The position numbers and the translations under genes are program-made. A stretch of DNA of 64,000 nt from Glycine soja (taxonomy: Eukaryota > Streptophyta > Magnoliopsida > Fabales > Fabaceae): the NCBI RefSeq assembly GCF_004193775.1, contig NC_041019.1:14479020-14543019 (forward strand). Direction: 5' to 3'. The first letter of the stretch is position 1. Each line of letters starts with the position of its first letter. Below the pieces are notes generated by a model. The model was not told where the DNA came from. It did no database searches and saw nothing but the letters and a program-made list of their open reading frames with translations. Below, piece after piece: positions 12,246 to 22,469 of this stretch.

Positions 12246-13979
12246 ATGGCCTCAGCAAATTCCTTATTTCCAGAAGGGAATTCTATCAATAGACCTCCAA
12301 TCTTTAATGGAGAGGGTTACCACTACTGGAAAACCCGAATGCAAATTTTTATCGAGGCAATAGATCTAAATATCTGGGAAGCCATTGAAATAGGGCCTTA
12401 TATACCCACCACAGTAGAAAGAGTTTCAATAGATGGTAGTTCATCAAGTGAAAGCATAACCATAGAAAAACCTAGAGATAGATGGTCTGAAGAGGATAGA
12501 AAACGAGTACAATACAACCTAAAAGCCAAAAACATAATAACATCTGCCCTAGGAATGGATGAATATTTCAGAGTTTCAAATTGCAAGAGTGCTAAGGAAA
12601 TGTGGGACACTCTTCGATTAACACATGAAGGAACTACAGATGTTAAAAGATCTAGGATAAATGCACTAACTCATGAGTATGAATTATTTAGGATGAATAC
12701 AAATGAAAATATTCAGAGTATGCAAAAGAGATTTACACATATAGTAAATCATCTAGCAGCCTTAGGCAAAGAATTTCAAAATGAAGATCTTATAAACAAG
12801 GTGCTAAGATGTTTAAGTAGAGAATGGCAACCCAAAGTAACGGCTATTTCTGAATCAAGAGATTTGTCTAACATGTCTCTTGCCACTTTATTTGGTAAGT
12901 TGCAGGAACACGAGATGGAACTATTGAGATTGCACCAAAATGAAGAAAATGACAAGAAAAAGAAAGGAATCGCTCTTAAAGCATCATCCTCAATTCAAGA
13001 AGAAAGTGATCAGGATAATGATGCAGATGATGATGATGATCTAAGTTTCTTTGTAAAAAGGTTCAACAAATTTCTTAAAGTAAGAGGAAATCAGAGGCGA
13101 CCAAATTTTAAATCAAAGAGAAGGACAGAAAATTCATCCTCTACTCTAAAATGCTTTGAATGCAATCAACCTGGACATCTGAGGGTTGATTGTCCCATCT
13201 TCAAGAAAAAGATGGAAAAATCTGAAAAGAAAAATCATAGTGAGAAGAAACTAAAGAAAGCATACATCACATGGGATGAAAATGATTTGGAATCCTCTGA
13301 TGATTCTGAAAATGAAGAGATAAATCTTTGCCTTATGGCAAAAAGTTACGAAAGTGATGAAGAGGTAACATCTTCAAACAACTTATCTATTTCTTTTGAT
13401 GAATTGCAAGATGCATTTGCTGATTTGCATAAAGAATCAATTAAACTTGCAAAATTAGTTTCATCATCAAAGAAAACAATTTCAAATTTAGAAAATGAAA
13501 TTTCAAAATTAAACAAAGAATTAGATCTTCTTAGAAATGAAGTTTCAATCTCTAAATCAAATGAAAAAGTTAATATCTCCACTATAAATGACAAGAAAAT
13601 AACAGATTCTTGTAGTTGTTGTGATAAATATGTAAAAGAAATTAAAGAGTTAAAGAATTCACTTGCAAAATTTTCATATAGTAAAAATAATTTAGATGTT
13701 ATATTAAGTAAACAAAGATATGTGTCAAATAAAAATGGACTAGGGTATAAATCTGAGAAACTACAAAAGGTTCATAAAAATTTTTCCACTTCCACACAAA
13801 AATGTAATTCTAACTCTATCACTTGTTTTTACTGTGGAAGAAGAGGACATGGCATATCAACTTGCTACTTCAAGAAAAATTACACTAATATTAAAATGAT
13901 ATGGGTCCCAAAAGGATCCTCAGTTTATACTAACATGCAAGGACCCAATAAAATTTGGGTACCTAAGTCAAAAACTTGA
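12246..13979 (+). CDS. gag: Gag polyprotein of element A
   Basis: This 577-residue structural protein would assemble the virus-like particle. I chose the ATG at 12246 ([18 protein letters not shown]) because in-frame sequence upstream reads through the primer-binding site without an ATG. The N-terminal half matches the plant Copia gag family (DUF4219/UBN2: [51 protein letters not shown]). A first CCHC knuckle is [14 protein letters not shown] near residue 302. A long Lys/Ser-rich coiled-coil-like stretch follows (about 375-475), and a second knuckle is [14 protein letters not shown] near residue 530. The double knuckle and coiled coil fit Sireviruses. The TGA at 13977-13979 overlaps the pol frame. 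Confidence 0.93.
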   Translation: MASANSLFPEGNSINRPPIFNGEGYHYWKTRMQIFIEAIDLNIWEAIEIGPYIPTTVERVSIDGSSSSESITIEKPRDRWSEEDRKRVQYNLKAKNIITSALGMDEYFRVSNCKSAKEMWDTLRLTHEGTTDVKRSRINALTHEYELFRMNTNENIQSMQKRFTHIVNHLAALGKEFQNEDLINKVLRCLSREWQPKVTAISESRDLSNMSLATLFGKLQEHEMELLRLHQNEENDKKKKGIALKASSSIQEESDQDNDADDDDDLSFFVKRFNKFLKVRGNQRRPNFKSKRRTENSSSTLKCFECNQPGHLRVDCPIFKKKMEKSEKKNHSEKKLKKAYITWDENDLESSDDSENEEINLCLMAKSYESDEEVTSSNNLSISFDELQDAFADLHKESIKLAKLVSSSKKTISNLENEISKLNKELDLLRNEVSISKSNEKVNISTINDKKITDSCSCCDKYVKEIKELKNSLAKFSYSKNNLDVILSKQRYVSNKNGLGYKSEKLQKVHKNFSTSTQKCNSNSITCFYCGRRGHGISTCYFKKNYTNIKMIWVPKGSSVYTNMQGPNKIWVPKSKT

Positions 13980-13981
13980 TT

Positions 13982-16900
13982 ATGCAGGTATCTTTGAGAA
14001 AGAAGTGGTACATAGATAGCGGATGCTCAAAACATATGACTGGAGATGCATCAAATTTTACACACATATCTCCAAAGAAAAGCGGGCATGTAACATATGG
14101 TGACAACAACAAAGGTAGAATTCTTGGAGTGGGTAAAATAGGTACAAATTCTTCAAACTCCATTGAAAATGTTCTACTTGTTGAAGGTCTTAAGCATAGC
14201 CTGCTTAGCGTTAGTCAACTATGTGACAAAGGCTATCTAGTATCATTTGATTCTCAGAAATGTCTTATAGAACATAAGCATGACATTAATATAAAGCATG
14301 TAGGACATAGAGTCAATAATGTTTACATGATAGACTTAAGCATAAAACAAGAAAACAATCATTGCTTTCTTAGTAAAGATGATGATCCATGGTTATGGCA
14401 TAAAAGAATTGCTCACATAAACATGGATCACTTAAATAAATTAATTTCAAAAGATTTAGTAGTTGGTTTGCCTAAATTGAAATTTGAAAAAGATAAATTA
14501 TGCGATGCATGTCAAAAGGGCAAACAAACAAGAGTCTCATTCAAATCTAAAAATGTTGTTTCAACCACTCGACCATTACAGTTATTGCATATGGATCTAT
14601 TTGGTCCATCTAGAATCATGAGTTTTGGAGGAAATTACTATGCTTTAGTTATAGTTGATGATTTCTCTAGATATACTTGGACATTATTTATTACACATAA
14701 AAGTGATTCATTCCATGCATTTAGGAAACTTGCTAAAGTCATACAAAACAAGAAAAATCTCAAGATTGCATCCATTAGAAGTGATCATGGGGGTGAATTT
14801 GAAAATAAAGATTTTGAATTATTTTGTGATGAACATGGTATTGAACATAATTTTTCTGCACCAAGAACTCCGCAACAAAATGGAGTTGTTGAGAGGAAAA
14901 ATAGATCATTGGAAGAAATTGCAAGAACTTTATTAAATGATACTTCTCTTCCAAAGTATTTTTGGGCTGAAGCTGTCAATACTGCATGTTACATCATGAA
15001 TAGAGCCTTGATAAGACCTATTTTAAAGAAAACCCCATATGAGTTATTTAACGGTAGAAAACCTAATATTTCTCATCTACATGTTTTTGGGTGCAAGTGC
15101 TTTGTACTTAATAATGGTAAAGATAATCTAGGAAAATTCGATGCAAAATCTGATGAAGGCATTTTTCTTGGATATTCTTTACAAAGCAAAGCATATAGAA
15201 TATATAATAAGAGAACTATGAATATAGAGGAATCCATTCATGTTACCTTTGATGAATCTAATGCTATATTGTCAACAAAGAATATGCTAGATGACATTGC
15301 AGATTCTTTAGAACATATGAACATTCATGAACAAGATTCTAAAAGAAATGACAAAGGAAACAATGAAGATCCTCCAGAAGAAGGCAAATCCAATGATGCA
15401 CTCCCAAGAGAATGGAAAACTTCAAGAGATCATCCCCTCGACAATATTATTGGTGATATCTCAAAAGGGGTAACAACTAGACATTCTCTTAAAGATTTAT
15501 GCAATAATATGGCTTTTGTATCTATGATTGAACCTAAAAATATAAAAGAAGCCATAGTAGATGATAATTGGATCATTGCCATGCAAGAAGAACTAAACCA
15601 ATTTGAAAGAAACAATGTATGGAAATTAGTAGAAAAACCTGAAAATTATCCTGTCATTGGAACAAAATGGGTTTTTAGAAATAAATTAGATGAACATGGG
15701 ATAATTATTAGAAATAAAGCTAGATTAGTAGCAAAAGGGTATAATCAAGAAGAGGGGATAGACTATGAAGAAACATATGCTCCTGTTGCTAGATTAGAAG
15801 CCATTAGAATGCTTTTGGCATATGCATCCATAATGAACTTTAAACTTTATCAAATGGATGTTAAGAGTGCCTTTTTAAATGGCTTAATTCAAGAAGAGGT
15901 ATATGTTGAACAACCCCCTGGTTTTGAAATTTCTGATAAACCAAACCATGTTTATAAATTACAAAAGGCTCTTTATGGTTTGAAACAAGCCCCTAGGGCA
16001 TGGTATGAACGATTAAGTAATTTTCTTCTTGAAAAAGAATTCTCCAGAGGTAAAGTGGATACCACATTATTCATAAAGAGAAGGCATAATGATATTTTGT
16101 TGGTTCAAATATATGTTGATGATATAATTTTTGGATCCACTAATGATTCATTGTGCAAGGAGTTTTCCCTTGATATGCAAAGTGAATTTGAAATGTCAAT
16201 GATGGGAGAACTAAAGTACTTTCTGGGATTACAAATCAAGCAAACTCAAGAAGGTATATTCATCAATCAATCCAAATACTGCAAGGAATTGATCAAAAGA
16301 TTTGGGATGGATAGTGCAAAACACATGTCTACACCAATGAGCACTAATTGTTACTTAGATAAAGATGAATCTGGTCAGTCTATAGACATAAAACAATATC
16401 GAGGTATGATCGGATCTCTTCTTTATTTATCTGCTAGTAGACCTGATATTATGTTTAGTGTATGCATGTGTGCTAGGTTTCAATCCAACCCCAAACAATC
16501 ACATCTAAGTGCAGTAAAGAGAATCATGAGATATCTATTAGGAACAATCAATTTAGGATTATGGTATCCTAAGAATTCAACATGTAACTTAATAGGATAT
16601 TCTGATTCTGATTTTGCCGGATCTAAAACTGATAGAAAAAGTACAAGTGGAACTTGTCAATTTATTGGATCGGCTCTTGTCTCATGGCATAGTAAGAAAC
16701 AAAACAGTGTTGCTTTATCTACTGCTGAAGCGGAGTATATCTCTGCCGGTAGTTGTTGTGCACAAATTTTATGGATGAAGCAACAATTATCTGACTATGG
16801 CATCATTCTTGATCGCATACCTATTAAGTGTGATAATACTAGTGCCATAAATCTATCCAAAAACCCAGTTCAACATTCAAGAACTAAACATATAGAGATT

Positions 16901-17068
16901 AGACACCACTTTCTTAGAGATCATGTCTTAAAGGGAGATTGTGTATTAGAATTTGTTGATACTAAGAATCAACTTGCTGATATTTTCACTAAACCTCTCC
17001 CTAAGGAAGTGTTTTTCTCTATTAGAAGAGAATTAGGTCTCTTAGATGTAAGAGATTTAGAAAAATAG
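13982..17068 (+). CDS. pol: Pol polyprotein of element A (PR-INT-RT-RNase H)
   Basis: The frame is open from 13967, -1 relative to gag; the first ATG is at 13982, two bases after the gag stop. Domains in order: aspartic protease [10 protein letters not shown] (near residue 11); HHCC integrase zinc module ([18 protein letters not shown]); integrase core with [15 protein letters not shown] and [13 protein letters not shown] (near 200-310); reverse transcriptase with [10 protein letters not shown] and an intact YVDD near 711; RNase H with [19 protein letters not shown] and [10 protein letters not shown] near 872-920. All recognisable catalytic residues are present and there is no internal stop over 1,029 codons. 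Expression must use frameshifting, reinitiation or a spliced RNA; no canonical slippery heptamer is visible. The frame closes with TAG at 17066, followed by a short TTGATTG-rich stretch. Confidence 0.95.
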   Translation: MQVSLRKKWYIDSGCSKHMTGDASNFTHISPKKSGHVTYGDNNKGRILGVGKIGTNSSNSIENVLLVEGLKHSLLSVSQLCDKGYLVSFDSQKCLIEHKHDINIKHVGHRVNNVYMIDLSIKQENNHCFLSKDDDPWLWHKRIAHINMDHLNKLISKDLVVGLPKLKFEKDKLCDACQKGKQTRVSFKSKNVVSTTRPLQLLHMDLFGPSRIMSFGGNYYALVIVDDFSRYTWTLFITHKSDSFHAFRKLAKVIQNKKNLKIASIRSDHGGEFENKDFELFCDEHGIEHNFSAPRTPQQNGVVERKNRSLEEIARTLLNDTSLPKYFWAEAVNTACYIMNRALIRPILKKTPYELFNGRKPNISHLHVFGCKCFVLNNGKDNLGKFDAKSDEGIFLGYSLQSKAYRIYNKRTMNIEESIHVTFDESNAILSTKNMLDDIADSLEHMNIHEQDSKRNDKGNNEDPPEEGKSNDALPREWKTSRDHPLDNIIGDISKGVTTRHSLKDLCNNMAFVSMIEPKNIKEAIVDDNWIIAMQEELNQFERNNVWKLVEKPENYPVIGTKWVFRNKLDEHGIIIRNKARLVAKGYNQEEGIDYEETYAPVARLEAIRMLLAYASIMNFKLYQMDVKSAFLNGLIQEEVYVEQPPGFEISDKPNHVYKLQKALYGLKQAPRAWYERLSNFLLEKEFSRGKVDTTLFIKRRHNDILLVQIYVDDIIFGSTNDSLCKEFSLDMQSEFEMSMMGELKYFLGLQIKQTQEGIFINQSKYCKELIKRFGMDSAKHMSTPMSTNCYLDKDESGQSIDIKQYRGMIGSLLYLSASRPDIMFSVCMCARFQSNPKQSHLSAVKRIMRYLLGTINLGLWYPKNSTCNLIGYSDSDFAGSKTDRKSTSGTCQFIGSALVSWHSKKQNSVALSTAEAEYISAGSCCAQILWMKQQLSDYGIILDRIPIKCDNTSAINLSKNPVQHSRTKHIEIRHHFLRDHVLKGDCVLEFVDTKNQLADIFTKPLPKEVFFSIRRELGLLDVRDLEK

Positions 17069-17310
17069 GAATTGATTGGTTGATTGATTAGTTGATTGAT
17101 TGGTTGATTTACTTTTTACCTTTTGATTGTAAATTCTTTTGTTTGATCTTGTTTAAATTCTTGTTTTTATGATAGAATTTATGATTTCTTGTGTATATAG
17201 TAATTGAATGATTGAATTTAGTGTATTAGTAGTGAAAATTAGTCATATAGGATGTATTTGAGCATAAATATAGATATTCTCTTAGAAACTAGCCTAGGAT
17301 AGGCTCTAGC

Positions 17311-17462
17311 AATCGATTACCATCCCGTGTAATCGATTACACATGAACAGGCGGCCTGTAATCGATTACAACATCCTGTAATCGATTACCAGAAGGCTTA
17401 TTGGGCCTGTAATCGATTACCAATACCTGTAATCGATTACAATGCGTCATCTTCTATAAATA
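17311..17462 (+). promoter_or_regulatory. Internal palindrome module plus TATA box upstream of ORF3
   Basis: Six ATCGATTA palindromes begin at 17311 (lacking the first T), 17330, 17359, 17379, 17410 and 17430. They form three pairs with about 20-bp spacing, the same layout as in the LTR U3. TATAAATA lies at 17455-17462, 15 bp after the last palindrome. The ORF3 ATG follows 180 bp later. The layout is seen directly; promoter function is inference. Confidence 0.6.
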
Positions 17463-17642
17463 CTCACGAAATCGGAGCTCGTGCGCAGCCAAAGCTTCCT
17501 CCACGTTTTCCTCCATACCTAGAACTTCAAACCTTCGATTCTCACTCGATTCTTCACCAAATCACGTCCCGTAAAGCCCAATCTTCCTCTTTTTCACTCC
17601 TCTTTCACTTCCACCGATCAAAATCCAGAAAAACTTCATCAA

Positions 17643-18779
17643 ATGGCAGAGCCATCAAAGAAGAGAAAGGGATCATCCTCCACCGCTACCGCTGCTGCCC
17701 ATCGCCGTCACGGCCCATCCGGAGCACCCATAGCACCTATTCCTCCTTCTTTGACATCTCCAAGATCATCAACATTGTTTTCATCCGATGATCAACGTCT
17801 ACGGTACCTTTCTCAGTTCTCTTCTAGAATAATCTTAGACCCTAAGTACCTAGACGTAGAGTTCTTTAATGATGAAACGTTTGATTGCTATCAAGTGTTT
17901 CAGAATTCTGGTCTTGTTGATTTCATGTCATTTAAATTGCCATATTATCCTGAACTTGTAAAGGTCTTCTACTGCAATTTGAAAATTCAGGATGGTATTA
18001 TTATGTCTGAGGTGCATGGTACTTCTATGGTCATTGATCAGTCACTTTTCTTTTCTTTGACTCATTTACCCAGTCAAGGTGCACCTTTTGAGGGCACCAT
18101 TGTTGATGACTGGAAATTCGATTATTCGAGTCATGATGCTCGTCGCATGGTCTGCAATGATCAAGCTGACATGACCGGTAGATTGTTGGCCGGGTCATTA
18201 ACTTTTGATAATCGCATCATGCATTATATCATTGTTAGAATTTTGCTTCCTCGGTCTTCAAATTTAGCACAAGCCTCTGAGGAGGATTTGATTCTTATGT
18301 GGGCTTTTCTAACCGGTCGTCAGATCGACTGGGCCCATTTGGTTCGGTACCGAATGCATAAGGCATTACGGGCCAATGCACCTCTTCCTTATCCACATTT
18401 GATTACTCTGTTTTTGCGTCATTTTCAAATTCCGCTTGATGATGAACCCTTTGTTCAAGTCAAGCGTTCCTTTGCAATTGGTGCTGGAGCAGTGACCTCC
18501 TTTGGGTATCGTAAAGATCGGAATGGACAATGGCTGAAGAAGGATGCACTCCCTCCTCAAGATGAACGTACTCCTTCACCTCCTCCTCAACGTGAGGATT
18601 CCGCACTCATGAATGAAGTCCTCTCCGAATTACGAGGTCTTCGTTCGTATGTTGGTGACCGCTTTGACTCGTTAGATTCACGCTTTGCCGGTATGGACAT
18701 TCGCCTTACACAGCTTGAAGAGGATGTCGGCTACATTCGTCAGAGTTTCGATCTTCCACCACCTCCTCCGTCTTCTTAG
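17643..18779 (+). CDS. ORF3 of element A: putative plant transposon protein (env-position ORF)
   Basis: This intact 378-residue reading frame lies between pol and the 3' LTR, where SIRE1-type elements carry an envelope-like gene. The first 50 residues are basic and Ser/Pro-rich (MAEPSKKRKGSSS, a possible nuclear-localisation signal). Residues about 60-290 resemble the legume 'putative plant transposon protein' domain (YYPELVKVFYCNL, GTSMVIDQSLFFSL, ILMWAFLTGRQIDW). A Pro-rich linker leads to a heptad-like C-terminus (about 325-370, MNEVLSELRGLRSYVGDRFDSL). I see no signal peptide and no transmembrane segment, so an envelope role is not supported by this sequence. Its start codon is the first ATG after the promoter-like module. 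Its function is unknown. Confidence 0.85.
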   Translation: MAEPSKKRKGSSSTATAAAHRRHGPSGAPIAPIPPSLTSPRSSTLFSSDDQRLRYLSQFSSRIILDPKYLDVEFFNDETFDCYQVFQNSGLVDFMSFKLPYYPELVKVFYCNLKIQDGIIMSEVHGTSMVIDQSLFFSLTHLPSQGAPFEGTIVDDWKFDYSSHDARRMVCNDQADMTGRLLAGSLTFDNRIMHYIIVRILLPRSSNLAQASEEDLILMWAFLTGRQIDWAHLVRYRMHKALRANAPLPYPHLITLFLRHFQIPLDDEPFVQVKRSFAIGAGAVTSFGYRKDRNGQWLKKDALPPQDERTPSPPPQREDSALMNEVLSELRGLRSYVGDRFDSLDSRFAGMDIRLTQLEEDVGYIRQSFDLPPPPPSS

Positions 18780-19252
18780 CTTTTAGGTTATGATTATTTA
18801 TCTTTTATAAGCCGTGTATTTTGGCTTTTAGTTTCTTAGAATTTACATTATTATGCTAAGTACTTTGCTTATTTATCTTGTGGATTTTACACGTCAGTCT
18901 TGGATGTTTTGTGGTTGTTGACATTTTCAGTTATTTGGATTCTGGTTTAATTATTTCTTGTTTGTGAGTTTGGCTTATTATATTTAATACTCTGATGCTT
19001 ATATCTTGCTACTCCATTGTTATAACTGTGTTGATTCCCGAGTTCTTTGGCTTTTTGATGTTGCCAAAGGGGGAGAAAAAGGTTGTAGCAAAAGCTTAAG
19101 AAAAAGCTTAACAAACTTAGAAATCAAGTGATCATGTATTCCGAGATATAGGGGGAGAAAACGGATGCACATTTTATCTATATACAATTGTTTGTTGCTT
19201 GCTTGAATCTTGATTTCAGGTATTGTATTGTCATCATCAAAAAGGGGGAGAT
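18780..19252 (+). other. 3' untranslated region with three polypurine tracts
   Basis: This non-coding, T-rich stretch contains three AGGGGGAGA-type purine tracts, near 19066-19082, 19150-19160 and 19239-19252. The last directly abuts the 3' LTR and is the functional plus-strand primer site. Repeated PPTs upstream of the 3' LTR are a described Sirevirus trait. Confidence 0.8.
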
Positions 19253-20342
19253 TGTAGATGCAATTGGCTTTGATGTTTTGATGATGATCATGATGATGTG
19301 TTGCAATTGATGCAAATGGGCTTTTCAAGATTAAAATTCAAGACAATACTTCAAGATTACAAGGCACAACATCAAGATGATCACTAGAATATTAGGAAGG
19401 GAATTCCTAATTGAATTAGCAAAGGTTTGGCCAAGTGATTTAAAATAAAAAGTGTTTTTCAAAGGTTTTACTCTCTGGTAATCGATTACCAGAGGATGTA
19501 ATCGATTACCAGTGGCCAAATACGTTTTATAACAGCTATAAAAATTTGAATTCAAAATTTTAAAAGCTGTAATCGATTACACAATTTTGGTAATCGATTA
19601 CCAGCAGTTAGTAAACGTTTTAATTCAAATTTTAAAAGCTGTAATCGATTACACAATTACTGTAATCGATTACCAGACAGGAATTTCAGAAAAATAATTT
19701 CAAGAGTCACAACTTTTCAAAGGCTTTACTCATGACCACCAATGGTCTATATATATGTGACTTAAACACGAAATTACAGAGAGTTTTTGAGAACAACAAA
19801 GTGTTTATCCTCTCAAAAAGCAATTTCATTTTATCCTCTTAAGAATTCCTTGGCCAACTTGATTGCAATTCTTTAAGGAATTATTTGAGTGCTCAATCTG
19901 TAAAATCCATCTCTTTCAAGAGAGATTTGTTCCTCTTCTACTTCTCATTCTCTAAGGGATTAAGAGACTGTGAGTCTCTTGTTGTAAAGAATCTCTAAAC
20001 ACAAAGGAAGGGTTGTCCTTGTGTGTTTAGAACTTGTAAAAGGAATTTACAAGTTAGTGGAACTCTCAAGCGGGTTGCTTGGGGACTGGACGTAGGCACA
20101 AGGGTGTGGCCGAACCAGTATAAAACTGAGTTTGCATTTTCTCTTCCCTTAATCTTCTTTATTTATTATTGCTTTATATTCATATTCAAGTTGCTTCATT
20201 TGAATTAATATTTAAGAAGATTGTCATTAAGGGAATTCATAACTTAAGTAAAAAGTAAGATAGATTTTTAATTAGGAGAAAAGTTTGGAATATCTTAATT
20301 CAACCCCCCCTTCTTAAGATATCTGAGGCCACTTATCTAACA
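19253..20342 (+). repeat. 3' LTR of element A
   Basis: This is a 1,090-bp copy of the 5' LTR, with the same palindromes, TATA box and stems. I could not find a mismatch by eye. It ends ACA, followed by the CTAAG target duplication at 20343-20347. Confidence 0.95.
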
Positions 20343-20507
20343 CTAAGTTTTAGTTTTCTCTCTTGATCGTTCTCTTACTAGTTTTCTTAGTTATTCTCTT
20401 CACACCAAGTCTATTCAAATAGAATAGGATGATGGATATGTCTAGATGGAAGCATAGGGACTCACCTACTACATTTTGGTTTGATAAATTTGGCTTCATG
20501 GTTAAAC

Positions 20508-21775
20508 TATTGAACAAGTGGCCTCAATAACTTAAGAGAGGAGGAGTGAATTAAGTCTTACAAAATTTCCCACTAACAAACTTTTAACCCCCTTTTAAAT
20601 GATAGGCTCAGAATGCAGAAGAAGAAACAACAATCAATTTAATTATGTTCTTTAAATGTGCAAGACAAAATTAATTGCAATAAAATAAATAAGATTAGGA
20701 AAGAGAGAATTGCAAACTCGATTTATACTGGTTCGATCACTTCTCATGCCTACGTCCAATCCTCAAGCAACCCACTTGAGATTTTCCATTATCTCTGTAA
20801 ATCCTTTACAGACTTTGAACGCACCTTAGGATCTCTCACCCTTGTGTTCAAGATTATCCAAGAGACAATCCATCTCTTGATTACAATTCTCACAATCCAA
20901 GAGACAACCAGTCTCTTGATTCCAACTGACTTTCTGAGATAAACAGAAAGATTTCTCTCCTTTAGAGTGAATGATACAAATTGAAGATTCTAGAGGAATT
21001 TCTCTCTTTTAGAAATGATAATACAATTTGAAGTTCCTAGATGAATTCTCAATAGATTTGCAAGTGTTTGCCCAAGAGTTGTTGAGAGAGCATTTGGCAA
21101 TTAAGTTCTCTTAGAATATCTCTCTCTTGCTTTTCAAAGTCAGACACACATATATATAGGCCCTTCGTGCCTTTTCAAAATTGTTTGAAGAGACGTGTTT
21201 TTTCAAAAAGCTTTTTTTTTTCAAATTCTTCAATGGTAATTGATTACAAGTTTATGGTAATCGATTACACAGTTATATTTTGAAGGGTCATGACTTTTCA
21301 AATTGAATTTTAAGAGTTCTGTTGCTGGTAATTGATTACACAACAATGGTGATTGATTACAACTTTTAAATTCAAATTTCAAAACCCTTCTAAAAGATGA
21401 ATTTTCAAAATTATCTTCTGGTAATCGATTACACTGCCTGGTAATCGATTACCAGAGCCTTGATCTCTTGGAAACACTTTGTTTTGAGGCAAACGTTTGA
21501 TCTTGAATTAATCTTGAAGCAATGCTTGTTTGTTAAAGCAACCTTGTATTCATCTTGAAGCAATGCTTGTTTGTTGAAGCAACCTTGCATTAATCTTGAA
21601 GCAATGCTTAACCTTTGAATGTTTGTTGAAGTAATCTTGAAAGCAACCTTGTTTGATTATTCTTTGACATCATCAAAATCATGTATTCATACATTCACAT
21701 TCTCCCTTTTTTTTATTATGACAATCATTATCAAGTGAATTTTTTTTTGCATCATCAAAACCTGCATGATTCACA
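20508..21775 (-). repeat. 3' LTR of element B (left copy)
   Basis: On the plus strand it starts TATTGAACAAGTGGCC and ends GATTCACA. It holds three pairs of TAAT(C/T)GATTA-type sites (21237/21258, 21329/21350, 21422/21442). Nearer the left is a TATATATA box around 21150, and beyond it the conserved U5 block around 20722-20775. The right edge lies in a 76-bp tandem repeat (see separate entry). Confidence 0.85.
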
Positions 21776-21866
21776 TTCTCCCCCTTTTTAATGATGACAA
21801 TCATTATCAAGCAAATTATTTTTGACATCATCAAAATCTGCATGATTCACATTCTCCCCCTTTTTT
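21624..21866. repeat. Three 76-bp units, each carrying a PPT and an LTR-start copy
   Basis: The junction ATTCACA|TTCTCCC occurs with LTR-start ends at 21699, 21775 and 21851, exactly 76 bp apart. In element orientation each unit carries a polypurine tract followed by an LTR start. Comparison with the right LTR, whose outer end at 27085 is fixed by the target duplication, shows that the 21775 junction is the LTR edge actually used. Confidence 0.7.
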
Positions 21867-22180
21867 TATGATGACAACCATCTGTAGGTTAGGAGTAAAA
21901 GCAAAGGAATATCTATCTGTATAGTTTACTCCCCCTTGATTTTGCAATAATTGTTTATATGAAACAGTTAAAGATTGCATATATTTCATATATAAAAATC
22001 TATCTCATAAACCCTTACTATTTTATCATTTATCTATCTCTCCCCCTTTGTCAACATCAAAAACAAATCACGAGTAGAGAGGAGAAAAACATTCAACAAT
22101 TTATAATGAATTAAAAGAGTAGAGCATGCCATACCGTTCAAAGTATCATTTCTTGGCCCAAAAGAAAATGTTACCATTTG
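21867..22180 (-). other. Element B 3' non-coding region with extra polypurine tracts
   Basis: Minus-strand GGGGGAG tracts occur near 21930 and 22041, matching the two outer PPT-like tracts of element A. No coding sequence remains here. This stretch joins the truncated protease remnant directly to the 3' end of the element, which marks the pol deletion. Confidence 0.55.
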
Positions 22181-22469
22181 TTGGAATATATGAGAATCAA
22201 ATGATATCAAAAGGCATTTTCACATAAATTGATAAATACTTAATAAACTATGCTTAAGACCATCAATAAGTAAAACATTTTTTTTTTGTGGAGGTACATG
22301 GATCCGTACCTATTTTTCCAACTCCAACAATTTTACCTTTGTTGTTGTCTCCATAGATCACATGTTCACTATTTTTGGGAGAAATATGAATAAGCTTTGA
22401 TGCATCTCCCACGATGTGTTTGAAACAACTGCTATCAATGTATCAACTTTGCTTCAAGGAGTCCATCAT
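22181..22469 (-). pseudogene. Truncated pol start (protease) of element B
   Basis: Minus-strand translation shows a protease-like start ([43 protein letters not shown]) that parallels the beginning of element A pol. It then degenerates after about 80 codons. The catalytic DSG is changed to DSS. Everything downstream (integrase to RNase H) is missing, so pol was lost by an internal deletion. Confidence 0.75.

Larger units (their letters stand above)
11104..20342 (+). mobile_element. Element A: complete Sirevirus-like Copia LTR retrotransposon
   Basis: This 9,239-bp element runs from TG to CA and is flanked by CTAAG on both sides (11099-11103 and 20343-20347). It contains, in order, a 1,090-bp LTR, a tRNA-Met-type primer-binding site, gag, pol (protease, integrase, reverse transcriptase, RNase H), a promoter-like palindrome module, a third ORF, three G-rich polypurine tracts and the second LTR. 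The two LTRs have equal length, and I found no difference where I compared them line by line. gag, pol and ORF3 are all open. Together this implies a very recent insertion that may be competent to move. Assignment to Sirevirus (SIRE1-like) rests on the PBS, gag with two CCHC knuckles, the extra 3' ORF and the multiple PPTs. Confidence 0.93.

Noticed and set aside
17643..18779. Calling ORF3 a retroviral envelope gene
   Set aside because: No signal peptide, transmembrane segment or cleavage motif is visible, so only its position is envelope-like.
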